Shown: positions 35,472-44,168, counted from the first letter of the stretch. The stretch is DNA of 57,436 nt from Kiritimatiellia bacterium (GCA_028686345.1 JAQUCE010000022.1:1-57436); one strand, 5' to 3'. Made by a program: numbers and translations. Notes: generated by a model not told the origin, from the letters alone.

Positions 35472-37637
35472 ATGGAAAAGGGCTTAAGTATGTTATTGGC
35501 AACAATATGGGCAGGTTTAGTGCTGGGTTCCTGGCAGGTTTCGTACAACGAGGCAGATGCGAACCTGAGCCTTAATAATGCTGACGGCGGCGTGAGCGTG
35601 AGCGGACGCCTTGAGTTTGAAAGCAGAGACAAGAGCTGGACAATAGTCGCACCGCGTGACGCGGCGAAAGAGCGGCTCTCCTTGGTTGATGGTCAGGGCA
35701 ATGTGCAGGGATATGTCGCTTTTCAGGGCCAAGGCAACCAGCTCTCTATGCTTGTGTATCACCGTACTGCCCAATCGTATCCCGGAAAACTTAGGTTCAG
35801 CGGCGAACTTACCTTCACGCCGGAGAGCTTTGCCTGCCGCACCCGGCCACACAAAGGCGGACGGGTGCTCCAGTTGGCTTCAGGGCCCGCAGACTCGATG
35901 CTGAACGACTCACTGTTCGACCCTGAACTCGACCGCGCCCTGCAGGTAAGGGCCGCAACCACCAAAATCACCACACAAGGCCGTGGGCGTTATGGGCTGA
36001 CACTGGAAGGGCAGATTGATGAAGCAGCCGAGGCTGTCTGGAGCTTTTCACTGGAAAAAGACTATTACCGCAGCCGCTATGTGCCGTACTATAAGCCGAT
36101 TAACCGCAAGCGCTGTCCAACACCCCCCACTGGCTGGATGTCGTGGAACACCTATTTCGATAAGGCCACAGCCGAAGACAACCTTGCCGAGGCACGCATC
36201 GGTAAAAAGTTTCTACAACCTTTCGGCATGGAGTTCTGGTCCATCGAATCGTGGCAGGACAACTCAGATCAGTTGCCGGTCAGCCACTTCGATAACCTCA
36301 GCCTGACACCCAATCCGCGTCAGTTCCCGCTCGGCATGAAGCAGCTGGCCGACGACATCCGCGCGCTCGGATTTCGTCCCGGCATCTGGACCGCGCCGTT
36401 CGGCACTGGCAGCACTGATTTCTATCTTGCGCATAAAAGCTGGTTCTTGCACAACAAGGCCGGTAAGCCGCTCTCAACCTGGAACGGAACCTATACGCCA
36501 GATCCCTCGCAGCCGGAGGTGATCGACTACCTGCGCGAGATCCACCGTATCGCCGCGCACGAATGGGGTTACGAGTTCTTCAAGATCGACGGCATGTCAG
36601 GTCGCAACCACGGCTACTGCGCCCATTTTTTCGAACGCCCTGAGATCCGGGCCGCCTTCAAAGATCCCGCCTGCCCCAATCCATTCGAGCGTTGCGTGAG
36701 CGCCTTTCGCGAAGGCATCGGCGAAGAACGTATTTTCCTTGCCTGCCAAGGTCATTTCACCGGCGCGGAGGCAGCCTATGCCGATGCGGCGCGCATCGGC
36801 GCTGATATCGTCCACCCCAACCAACCGCCAAAATGGGAGAATCTGCTCAACCAGGCACAGTGCACATTGAATCAGATTTTCGTGAACAATATCGTGTTTT
36901 TCTCTGATCCTGACACGCTGCTGGTGGGTGATTTCTTCGGCATTGAGCAGGCCCGCTTGGCGACCACCGTGGTCGCGCTGCCAGGCCAGATGATGTTCTC
37001 TGGCGACAAGCTGGCCACTCTCAAGCCGGAGCGTATGCGTCTGCTCCAGCAGTCTCTGCCGGTCTGTAACGTGCGGCCCCTTGACCTCTACCCGAGTTTC
37101 AGCATGTTACCGGTGTGGGATCTCAAAATCAGCCGTTCGTTCGGCAACTGGAATGTGGTGGCGCTCTTTAACTGGTCGGAGAAGGAGGAGTCGATCAACT
37201 TTAATTTTGCGGAACTCGGGCTTGCCGCTGATGCGGAATACGCGCTTTACGAATTCTGGACAAACACATACCAGGGCCTGCACAAAAACAGCTACAGCCT
37301 GCCAGTACCCGCGCACGGCGTGCGCCTGCTTGCAGTGCACCGGGCTCAGCCGAACCCGCAGTTTCTCAGCAGCGACCGCCATATCACACAGGGAGCCGTG
37401 GAGTTAACAAAGCTCGCATGGGAGGGTTCCGGTAAAACACTCTCGGGATCCATTAAGTGCGTTGCGGATAGTCCCCTGACCTTGCGCTTCCGCACACCGG
37501 CTGGCTTTACATTCGAGGGAGCAAAGACAGCGGACAATGTGAGCTGCACCGCGGCAGCGGAGTCAGCCGACCTGGTGGCCGTCACGCTAACTGCGCCTGT
37601 ATCGCAAGAGACAGCGTTTACCCTGACGTGGCGATAG
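35472..37637 (+). CDS. Alpha-galactosidase-like glycosidase (GH36/GH27 type), exported
   Basis: A 721-residue TIM-barrel glycosidase with N-terminal beta-sandwich and C-terminal beta domain. The barrel shows GWMSWNTYFDKAT, FWSIESWQDN, FRPGIWTAPF, FFKIDGMSG (nucleophile Asp373) and DAARIGADI (acid/base Asp445). The hydrophobic N-terminus (LLATIWAGLVLGSW) acts as a signal. Starts at 35472 or at ATG 35490, which has AAAGGG at good spacing. It has only distant similarity to the alpha-galactosidase at 10934. The 3' end overlaps the convergent gene by 20 bp. The exact sugar specificity is unknown. Confidence 0.82.
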   Translation: MEKGLSMLLATIWAGLVLGSWQVSYNEADANLSLNNADGGVSVSGRLEFESRDKSWTIVAPRDAAKERLSLVDGQGNVQGYVAFQGQGNQLSMLVYHRTAQSYPGKLRFSGELTFTPESFACRTRPHKGGRVLQLASGPADSMLNDSLFDPELDRALQVRAATTKITTQGRGRYGLTLEGQIDEAAEAVWSFSLEKDYYRSRYVPYYKPINRKRCPTPPTGWMSWNTYFDKATAEDNLAEARIGKKFLQPFGMEFWSIESWQDNSDQLPVSHFDNLSLTPNPRQFPLGMKQLADDIRALGFRPGIWTAPFGTGSTDFYLAHKSWFLHNKAGKPLSTWNGTYTPDPSQPEVIDYLREIHRIAAHEWGYEFFKIDGMSGRNHGYCAHFFERPEIRAAFKDPACPNPFERCVSAFREGIGEERIFLACQGHFTGAEAAYADAARIGADIVHPNQPPKWENLLNQAQCTLNQIFVNNIVFFSDPDTLLVGDFFGIEQARLATTVVALPGQMMFSGDKLATLKPERMRLLQQSLPVCNVRPLDLYPSFSMLPVWDLKISRSFGNWNVVALFNWSEKEESINFNFAELGLAADAEYALYEFWTNTYQGLHKNSYSLPVPAHGVRLLAVHRAQPNPQFLSSDRHITQGAVELTKLAWEGSGKTLSGSIKCVADSPLTLRFRTPAGFTFEGAKTADNVSCTAAAESADLVAVTLTAPVSQETAFTLTWR

Positions 37638-39585
37638 GGCCGCAATTCGTGCTCGGCGCAAATGATCTTTGCCGTATCTGCTCACGCGCAATCAGCTCTT
37701 CAACCAAGCCGCCCAGGGCATCCAGCTCAGCAGCATCGGCGGCTTCGAGAAGGTTTTTCAGCGCAGCGGCAATGTGCTGCTCAAAAGTGGTGTGTCCCAG
37801 CGCTGCTAAACGTCCGAAAGCTCCCAGCGACTGTACCAGCCGCTGCACCGCAGCTTTGAAAAAAAGCTGGAGCACATCAGGGAATTCCGGCACAGCCTGG
37901 CAGTAAGCCGCAGCCAGCACACACCGCAACTTTGGATCCAGATCAACGTAGGGATCGTATAGCAGGGATGCGAGATCATACGCCGGTGAGCCATAGCGCA
38001 TTCCCTGAAAGTCAATCAAGAAAAATTTGCGCCCTTTGAACAGGATGTTGCTGGATTGCAAATCCCTGTGAATCACCGCCTGGCTGCCGCGCTCCAGCTC
38101 AGCCGCCACATTGACCAGCTCTTCAAGCACCGCAGCAGGCAGCCCCTCAAAACCATAGCGCCGCTGCAGCATGTGCTCTTCAAAAAGCGCGTGTTCCCAG
38201 CTATACAAAGCTTGATCAAAAGCTGGTTCAAGTTCAATCTTTTCTGCGTTGACAACCTTGGTCACCTGTCTATGAAAATCAGCCGCCTTTGCAATAATAT
38301 TACGGTAATAATCCTCCGCGTTTTCAGGGCTGGATGCCATGCGGTCTTGCAGCGATTGGTCGCCGAGATCTTCCACTGCCAGCGTGCGACCGTCCGGCGC
38401 GTTGTAGCGCAGCTCAGGCACCGGAATGCCGGCGCGCTGCAACACGCCGGTATGCCCGGCATAGCGCCGATTCTCAGGGCGTCCGCCCCCGTCACAGATG
38501 AAAATCGCCCGCTCATGCCGGTATAGGCCGCGCCAGAAAGAGCGCTCAGAACCGCGCTGACCAAGAAAGGCAAACGCTCCTCCGTCGCTCTCCCAGCCAA
38601 GGGCCTTCGCGGCTTCAACTACCGACTTCTCGGAGAGCGCGCTCCCGCTGACGCAGCAGAGGTCGCTGATCCTGCCAGCCAGATGGCCGCCCTGAATAAT
38701 CGCGTTGCTGACTGAGCTCTGCTCCTCCAGCGTTACTCCGTCAAAGATGATGCTGTTGTTACCTTTGAGCGCGCCCTTGATGACCGCACCCGCCCCCGCA
38801 CAGAGAAAACCGCGGCTGCTCTCAGCCTTGCGGTCAGCTCCCGCATTGTAGAGTCCGCCGCCGGGCTGGCCTGCCCTTGCGAGTTGCTTGGTCTCCCGAT
38901 GAATCTCCCTGTAACGCTCCAGGGTTCCAGCATCGTTCCAGTAGCTCTCCTCGACTGTCACCCCTTTGACAAAGAGGTTCTGAAACATGGCGTTTTCATA
39001 GGCCTCCACCAATGTGGAAAAGGTTCTTTCAGGGATGAAATCAAAGATCTTTGGTGAGAGCAGCTGCAAGCCGCAAAAAGTGTAGGTGCCCTCAACGCCC
39101 GGTTCAGGGCTGCGGTAGCAGGTGATCCGTCCCAAGCGGTCGACCTCTACAGTGCGCGGCCCTTTTTTGTCAGTAACCCAGCAGGCACCGAACGGCCGCG
39201 GTTGTGAATAATAGCCATTGATCAAAGCGCGGCAATCCAGTTCGGCGGCAATATCGCCGTTGATCACCCAGAACGGTTCATCGCTGAAATACTCACGCCA
39301 GCCGCGCAGTGCCCCGGCTGTGCCGCGGATCTCCTGCTCCTCTGAGAGCTGGATGCCGGCCGTATAGGAACCGGCTGCCAGATGCGCGGCGATTTTTTCC
39401 GGCTGCCAGTGGGTGTTAACAACAATCTGCTGCACCCCCCAGGATTGCAGCAGATGGATCACATGATCAATCAGCGGTTTATTCCAGAGAGGCATCAGGG
39501 GTTTGGGCATGGCCGCGGTTAGCGGCTGCAGCCGCTGGCCAAGTCCGGCGGCCAGGATCATCGCTTTTTTAGGCGCTTTGTTCAT
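37618..39585 (-). CDS. Fused sugar nucleotidyltransferase / APH-type sugar kinase (MurU-AmgK-like)
   Basis: Two enzymes in one 655-residue chain. Residues 1-240 are a nucleotidyltransferase (AAGLGQRLQPLTAAMPKPLMP, VINGDI, YWNDAGT). About 240-330 is a left-handed-helix-like tail. About 335-655 is an aminoglycoside-phosphotransferase-type kinase with VIHRDLQSSNILF (catalytic Asp508) and FFLIDFQG (Asp525). In Pseudomonas the separate enzymes AmgK (anomeric kinase of MurNAc/GlcNAc) and MurU (uridylyltransferase) recycle peptidoglycan sugars to UDP-MurNAc, and this order would channel that pathway. It overlaps folB by 4 nt (ATGA). The substrate assignment is inferred. Confidence 0.8.
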   Translation of the reverse strand: MNKAPKKAMILAAGLGQRLQPLTAAMPKPLMPLWNKPLIDHVIHLLQSWGVQQIVVNTHWQPEKIAAHLAAGSYTAGIQLSEEQEIRGTAGALRGWREYFSDEPFWVINGDIAAELDCRALINGYYSQPRPFGACWVTDKKGPRTVEVDRLGRITCYRSPEPGVEGTYTFCGLQLLSPKIFDFIPERTFSTLVEAYENAMFQNLFVKGVTVEESYWNDAGTLERYREIHRETKQLARAGQPGGGLYNAGADRKAESSRGFLCAGAGAVIKGALKGNNSIIFDGVTLEEQSSVSNAIIQGGHLAGRISDLCCVSGSALSEKSVVEAAKALGWESDGGAFAFLGQRGSERSFWRGLYRHERAIFICDGGGRPENRRYAGHTGVLQRAGIPVPELRYNAPDGRTLAVEDLGDQSLQDRMASSPENAEDYYRNIIAKAADFHRQVTKVVNAEKIELEPAFDQALYSWEHALFEEHMLQRRYGFEGLPAAVLEELVNVAAELERGSQAVIHRDLQSSNILFKGRKFFLIDFQGMRYGSPAYDLASLLYDPYVDLDPKLRCVLAAAYCQAVPEFPDVLQLFFKAAVQRLVQSLGAFGRLAALGHTTFEQHIAAALKNLLEAADAAELDALGGLVEELIAREQIRQRSFAPSTNCGPIATSG

Positions 39586-39953
39586 AAACAGCTCTCCTGC
39601 CTCTCAATCACAACCGCAGCTGCCCGTAAACCTTCAACCCGCTCGCGCTTTTCCACACGCACCCTCACCTTTTTAACGCGCGAGTCCCGCAGCGCCACCG
39701 CAGCCACGCACTCCGCGGCACGCTCAATCATACGGCAATTTGCCTGTTGCAGGGCCGCGCGAATCTCCGCGCTCAGCCCCGCGTAATCAACGGTGTCACA
39801 AAGGGCGTCGGAGCGGGCCGCCGGGCGCAGATCAAGAGTCAGCGTGAGATCAATGATCAAACTCTGCTCCCTGACGCGCTCCTCTGGCAGATCCCCGATA
39901 ATACAGGCAACCTCCAGGCCGCACAACTCAAGTGAATCTAAATTTGCTGTCAT
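39582..39953 (-). CDS. folB: Dihydroneopterin aldolase
   Basis: The 123-residue protein matches FolB, which converts dihydroneopterin to 6-hydroxymethyl-dihydropterin plus glycolaldehyde in folate synthesis. Typical are LELCGLEVACIIGDLPEERVREQ near the N-terminus, DTVDYAGLSAEI in the middle and VKKVRVRVEKRERV near the end. It starts 3 nt beyond the upstream gene's stop and overlaps the downstream fusion gene by 4 nt, so translation of all three is probably coupled. Confidence 0.9.
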   Translation of the reverse strand: MTANLDSLELCGLEVACIIGDLPEERVREQSLIIDLTLTLDLRPAARSDALCDTVDYAGLSAEIRAALQQANCRMIERAAECVAAVALRDSRVKKVRVRVEKRERVEGLRAAAVVIERQESCL

Positions 39954-39955
39954 AA

Positions 39956-40768
39956 TTAATAAGGGCGCTTGCTAAAACGCTGCTGACGCTGCACCTTCAT
40001 CTTGGGCTGCTCCAGATGCAGCGCGTACCACTCTTCGCCAAACGGGGTGTTAGAGAAATGCCCCACCCGATTATTGGCCAGACTCTCACGGTTGCGTTTC
40101 AAAAACTCGTTCTCGACTTTTTCACACCCTTCAATCAACACCTTATGCGCCTCGTCAATCTCCTTCTGCTGAACTAAAATCCAGGAATACAGCGCGTAAA
40201 TCAAGACCCCCTGCTCATTACGCACCTTGCCGGAGTGCTTTTTAAAGACCTTGTCAATACCCTCCTCTTTGCGCATATGCATGCGGGCGATTTTGATGCA
40301 AGCCATCATTGGATCCATAATCAGAACATGCGGCAGCAGCCTGTCAACCTGTTTGAAATCCTTGTTCATCCAATGCAGCTGCAAGCGCAGGGCATTCACC
40401 TGCTTGCTCATCAAAGGCGCCCAGCGATTGAACTTTTCCAGCCCGGAAGAGGCCTCCAGCGCCCGATCAATAAAGATTTTCTGCTCTTTTTCGATTATTT
40501 TCTGGGCATCCTTGATGCTCCCCGGCGGACGCATCTGCCACTGGCCGATCTTTTGTTGTAAATGATTTTTTCCGTTGTTCAGGATCTCCTGCACCTTCTC
40601 CATCTCCAACTTGACCTTTTTCTGAACCAGATATCCGGCAAGCAGCTGGGCGGCGATAAAGGTTAGAATTCCCCAGACAACAGCCCAGACCGTGGAGGCT
40701 GTATCAGTTAGACCCAGCGCCAAACCAGCCAGAATACCCAGCAGAACGTTAATAATAATCAGATACAT
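39956..40768 (-). CDS. Membrane protein with helical-repeat cytoplasmic domain, unknown function
   Basis: 270 residues. Two adjacent transmembrane helices occupy residues 3-47 (LIIINVLLGILAGLALGL and VWAVVWGILTFIAAQLLAGYLV). A highly charged coiled-coil (KLEMEKVQEILNNGK) comes next, then a helical domain of TPR-like character (LIYALYSWILVQQKEIDEAHKVLIEGCEKV). The C-terminus is basic. AAGGAG precedes the ATG. First gene of the folB/MurU-AmgK operon. No family name can be given with confidence. Confidence 0.7.
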   Translation of the reverse strand: MYLIIINVLLGILAGLALGLTDTASTVWAVVWGILTFIAAQLLAGYLVQKKVKLEMEKVQEILNNGKNHLQQKIGQWQMRPPGSIKDAQKIIEKEQKIFIDRALEASSGLEKFNRWAPLMSKQVNALRLQLHWMNKDFKQVDRLLPHVLIMDPMMACIKIARMHMRKEEGIDKVFKKHSGKVRNEQGVLIYALYSWILVQQKEIDEAHKVLIEGCEKVENEFLKRNRESLANNRVGHFSNTPFGEEWYALHLEQPKMKVQRQQRFSKRPY

Positions 40769-40858
40769 TGTCTCTCTCCTTGATAAATTAAAATCACTTA
40801 AATTCAGCTATCCCGCGGATGCTTAAAAAAAAGAAAAATCACTATATCATTTTTACGC

Positions 40859-40888
40859 TTGTATATCCCGCAAAAACAAGTATATTAT
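40859..40888 (+). promoter_or_regulatory. Putative promoter for the 40935 dehydrogenase
   Basis: TTGTAT (40859-40864) and TATTAT (40883-40888) with 18 nt between, in an AT-rich stretch. The leader would be about 40 nt. Confidence 0.45.
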
Positions 40889-40934
40889 AGTATTCTTTTA
40901 TTTAACTAAACTTATAGCACAAAGATTGACAACT

Positions 40935-42224
40935 ATGAAAACACTGGCACTGCGTTTATATGGTGAAAACGACCTCCGCCTGGAGCAATTTAAACTGAAT
41001 GAGATCACAGATGACGAGATCCTGGCCGATATCGTGACCAACAGCATCTGCATGTCCGACTACAAAGCCGCGATTCAAGGTGGCAAGCACAAGCGTGTGC
41101 CTGATGACGTGGCGACCAATCCGATTATCCTGGGCCATGAATTCTGCGGTCAGCTGCTCAAGGTAGGCAAAAACTGGCAGCATAAATTCAAGGTGGGGCA
41201 GAAATACGGGGTGCAGCCACAGCTCAATATCCCGGGCCGCGAGCACTGGGCGCCTGGTTACTCTTTTCCATATATCGGAGGCCATGCCACCCGCATCATT
41301 ATCCCCAAAGAGGTGATGGAGCTCGACTGCCTGCTGACCTATGATGGGGATGCCTATTACAAATCTTCCATCTCCGAGCCTGTCTCCTGTATTGTCGGCG
41401 CCTTTCGCTGCAGCTACCACTTTGACCCAGGTCAGTATGTGCATCACATGGGCATAAAAGACAAGGGCAGCATGGTTGTCCTGGCAGGCGCCGGCCCCAT
41501 GGGCGTCAGCGCCATTGATCTGGCCCTGCATGGGCCTGAGCACCGCCCCGCCCGCCTGGTCATCACTGATATTGATCAAGCGCGCCTGGAGCGCGCCGCC
41601 GAGATCTTTTCAGTCGAGCACGCCAAAGAGTGCGGCGTGGAGCTGCACTATCTGAACACAGCCAAAGTCGCCAACCCGGTGGAATTTATTAAAGCCGCCA
41701 ACCAAGGCCAAGGTTACAATGATGTCATGGTCTTTGCGCCGGTTCCAGCTTTGATCGAGCAGGGCTCCGCACTGTTGGGCTACAATGGCTGCATGAACTT
41801 CTTTGCCGGCCCCTCCGAGCAGGACTTCATGGCGTCAATCAACTTCTATGATGTACACTACATGGGACACCACATTGTGGGCTCCTCGGGCGGCAACACC
41901 AAGGATTTGCAGGACTCCATGAACTACGCCGCGCAGGGACTGATCAACCCCTCGGTCATGATCACCCATGTGGGCGGCATTGATTCGGTGGCGGCAACCA
42001 CCCTGGATCTGCCAAAAATCCCGGGCGGCAAGAAGCTGGTTTACACCCATATTTCCATGCCCATGACGGCAATCGATGATTTCGAGCAATTGGGCAAGAA
42101 CGACAAGTACTTTGCCGACCTTCACCAAATCTGCAAGCAGAGTAATGGCATGTGGTGCACCGAGGCCGAACTCTATGTTCTGGCCAACGCCCCCCGCATG
42201 GAAGCGGATGCTGTGATTGGATAG
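40935..42224 (+). CDS. Zinc-type alcohol/polyol dehydrogenase, sorbose-1-phosphate reductase-like
   Basis: Medium-chain dehydrogenase of 429 residues, larger than usual (about 350) and resembling L-sorbose-1-phosphate reductase-type proteins. Visible are the zinc region (ICMSDYKAA, ILGHEFCGQLLKVG), EPVSCIVGAFRC, and the nucleotide-binding VVLAGAGPMGVSAIDLAL. The catalytic-zinc Cys is in NSICMSD and its His in GHEF. The frame opens at a TTG (40926), but the ATG at 40935 is preferred; neither has a clear RBS. It probably interconverts a keto-sugar phosphate and a polyol phosphate. Confidence 0.82.
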   Translation: MKTLALRLYGENDLRLEQFKLNEITDDEILADIVTNSICMSDYKAAIQGGKHKRVPDDVATNPIILGHEFCGQLLKVGKNWQHKFKVGQKYGVQPQLNIPGREHWAPGYSFPYIGGHATRIIIPKEVMELDCLLTYDGDAYYKSSISEPVSCIVGAFRCSYHFDPGQYVHHMGIKDKGSMVVLAGAGPMGVSAIDLALHGPEHRPARLVITDIDQARLERAAEIFSVEHAKECGVELHYLNTAKVANPVEFIKAANQGQGYNDVMVFAPVPALIEQGSALLGYNGCMNFFAGPSEQDFMASINFYDVHYMGHHIVGSSGGNTKDLQDSMNYAAQGLINPSVMITHVGGIDSVAATTLDLPKIPGGKKLVYTHISMPMTAIDDFEQLGKNDKYFADLHQICKQSNGMWCTEAELYVLANAPRMEADAVIG

Positions 42225-42263
42225 AAGTGGCCGGAGATAGGATTCAGGAGACAGAACAATCAA

Positions 42264-42507
42264 GCTTTGTCGCAAACTTTGTCGCAAACTTTGTCGAAAA
42301 TGAATGACATCTTTCATTATTAGGGGTGCGCTAAAGCGAAAGCGGTCACTTCTCAATAACCGGTTAAAGAACAGAACACGCTGAAGCGTGAACAACAAAC
42401 GGATGCTGCGTAAGGTTTGTTGTTCAGCCTTTAGGCTGCTCCAAGCGAGCTATTGAGAAGTTGACGAAAAGGATCGACAAAGTTTGCGATAAAGTTTGCG
42501 ATAAAGT
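42264..42507. repeat. Nested inverted-repeat (MITE-like) element
   Basis: Outer arms of about 34 nt: 42264-42296 carries AACTTTGTCGC repeated in tandem, and 42473-42507 is its inverted counterpart (GACAAAGTTTGCGATAAAGT). Inside lie CTTCTCAATA (from about 42348)/TATTGAGAAG (to about 42460) and the 11-bp pair GAACAACAAAC (42390-42400)/GTTTGTTGTTC (42415-42425). The inner part is repeat E in the reverse orientation to the copies at 22 and 28 kb. No coding frame is present. Confidence 0.75.
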
Positions 42508-42566
42508 TAACAACACATGGAGAACACCCTCAATCATTCGTTGTTATAGTCAAGCTACGAGCTTCC

Positions 42567-42629
42567 AACCCCTAACCCCTAACCCCTAACCCCTAACCCC
42601 TAACCCCTAACCCCTAACCCCTAACCCCT
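42567..42629 (+). repeat. Nine AACCCCT heptamers abutting the ruvA start codon
   Basis: Nine exact head-to-tail copies of AACCCCT cover 63 bp and end on the base before the ATG of ruvA, so the whole normal ribosome-binding region is repeat. No purine-rich Shine-Dalgarno sequence is left. Confidence 0.95.
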
Positions 42630-43223
42630 ATGATCGTTTTTCTCAAAGGAATATTAGTTGAAAAATCGCCTTCAATCGTGATTCTGGATGTTGGCGGCAT
42701 TGGCTATGAGGTGTTGATCTCAGTCAACACCTATGACCGCCTGCCAGCCTCCGGCAGCAGCTGCAAGCTGCTGACCTATCACCATCTCCGGGATGATAAC
42801 GAGACACTGATCGGCTTCTTTGATGACAAAGAGAAAAAGATGTTTGAGATGCTCTTGAACGTCAATGGAGTAGGGGCGAAAACCGCGCTGAGTATCCTCA
42901 GCGGTCTGACCGTCAAAGAGCTCTCAATCTGCATTGCCGAGGGCAACATCAAACGCATCAGCTCAGTGCATGGCATCGGCAAAAAAACCGCCGAAAGAAT
43001 TGCCATGGAGCTGCGCGACAAAGTGAACCCCTTTGAAGCCATGACCGGCGCGGAGCAGGGTCAGCCTGAGAATACCATCATGCGCGACACTGTGCTGGCC
43101 TTGACTTCGCTGGGGTTTGCGCAGGATAAAGCCACCAAGATGGTTCAGGCGGTACTGGCCAAAGAGGGCGCCCCCCCTGACATCGAGACCTTGCTGCGCA
43201 GGGCACTCAGCAGCGGACGGTGA
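42630..43223 (+). CDS. ruvA: Holliday junction branch migration protein RuvA
   Basis: DNA-binding subunit of the RuvAB branch migration complex. The 197-residue protein has all three domains: the OB-fold N-terminus (GILVEKSPSIVILDVGGIGYEV), tandem helix-hairpin-helix motifs (VNGVGAKTALSIL and VHGIGKKTAERIAMEL) and a C-terminal RuvB-binding UBA-like domain (ALTSLGFAQDKATKMV). The start at 42630 follows the heptamer array directly. No ruvB or ruvC gene is adjacent. Confidence 0.97.
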   Translation: MIVFLKGILVEKSPSIVILDVGGIGYEVLISVNTYDRLPASGSSCKLLTYHHLRDDNETLIGFFDDKEKKMFEMLLNVNGVGAKTALSILSGLTVKELSICIAEGNIKRISSVHGIGKKTAERIAMELRDKVNPFEAMTGAEQGQPENTIMRDTVLALTSLGFAQDKATKMVQAVLAKEGAPPDIETLLRRALSSGR

Positions 43224-43398
43224 GGCGCAGGAGCCTAGGCCTTACGTTGCAGGCGATTAGACTCTTAGTCACAATCCTAATCAAGACGCAGCGATAAGGG
43301 CAGGCCGCAAGAGACGAGGATTGGGGTTGGGATTACCCACCGCCAACATGTTATAAGAAGCAGCATGTTCGTCTTACCCTTTGGCAAAGGCCTAGCTC

Positions 43399-43501
43399 CG
43401 CGCAAGGCGCGGAGTCGAGAAGTGCGCGAGTGAAGAGGTCGCGACTTTAGTGCGGAGCAACGTAGCTCCGATTTCCAATCGGACATCTCCGGTTGGAAAC
43501 C
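43399..43501. repeat. Dispersed repeat D, copy 2
   Basis: Partner of 1508-1622. The 32-bp palindrome is at 43470-43501, with one change in its centre (ACATCTCC for ACATGTCC). Confidence 0.65.
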
Positions 43502-43623
43502 ACAAAGAACCTAGCGCAGCATAGCCGCCTGTCTGCGTGCAACGCACAGGCAGAAAACAACGCATTAATCTTTGTAATCTATGTACTACTATCATTCAAC
43601 TTCTTGTTTTTTTTGTACGTTTT

Positions 43624-43782
43624 TTAGATCACCATATCCATAAGTTGTTCAGTATCAACATTAGAGGCAGCTAACACCGTAGTGGCAACTTTGCATCCTT
43701 TTTTAGTTAAAACATAGCGATTAGTCCTCGGTACTTTCTTAATTAAACCATGCGCTCTGAATAATCGTAGATGAGTTAATAA
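43624..43782 (-). pseudogene. Remnant of a winged-helix-like protein C-terminus
   Basis: A 52-codon open stretch with no start codon, reading LRLFRAHGLIKKVPRTNRYV, then LTKKGCKVATT and a tail up to TAA. 'LR..GLI..VP.T.RY.LT..G' is a common pattern in winged-helix domains of transposon-associated or conserved hypothetical proteins. The rest of the gene is absent. Confidence 0.4.
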
Positions 43783-43880
43783 TTATCACGCTGCCAAATT
43801 TTCTTACCCCAAATTTTCTTACCTTAAATCTACCAGGCTGCAACAGATTTTTCTACCCCTCTATGGAAGTTCTTTCTTTT

Positions 43881-43961
43881 GCGCCTTTTGCGCCTTTTTG
43901 CGGCTATTCCTTTTTTTCCTTTGCTTCGCTATGTTTAGCCGCAAAAAAACGCAAAAGTCGC
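43881..43961. repeat. Long imperfect hairpin (26-nt arms)
   Basis: Arms 43881-43906 (GCGCCTTTTGCGCCTTTTTG...) and 43936-43961 (TAGCCGCAAAAAAACGCAAA...) pair with a 29-nt loop. It resembles widely scattered, non-coding GCGCCTTTTTGCGGC-type intergenic sequence rather than a terminator of a neighbouring gene. Confidence 0.55.
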
Positions 43962-44140
43962 AAAATCTTTCGCAAACATGATAGGATTTAAGAAAAGAGG
44001 TACTAAAAACAGCCTAGCGTACCCTCTGTGCCCCTCAGTGTCTCAGTGGCAAAAAATTGGTTGCGGCTATGCTGCGCTAGGTTCCTTGTGGTTTCAAAAA
44101 TTAAAGTGCAACCATTTTGACCCCTATGTCCAGTGATCTG

Positions 44141-44168
44141 GACCCCTGACCCCTGACCCCTGACCCCT
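44141..44168 (+). repeat. Four GACCCCT heptamers
   Basis: Four exact head-to-tail copies of GACCCCT end 5 bp from the stop codon of the minus-strand DUF6807 gene. The unit differs by one base from the AACCCCT array at 42567-42629. Confidence 0.9.

Noticed and set aside
42567-42629. Telomere or replicon end
   Set aside because: The CCCCTAA-like array is internal, short and followed directly by ruvA, with normal genes on both sides.
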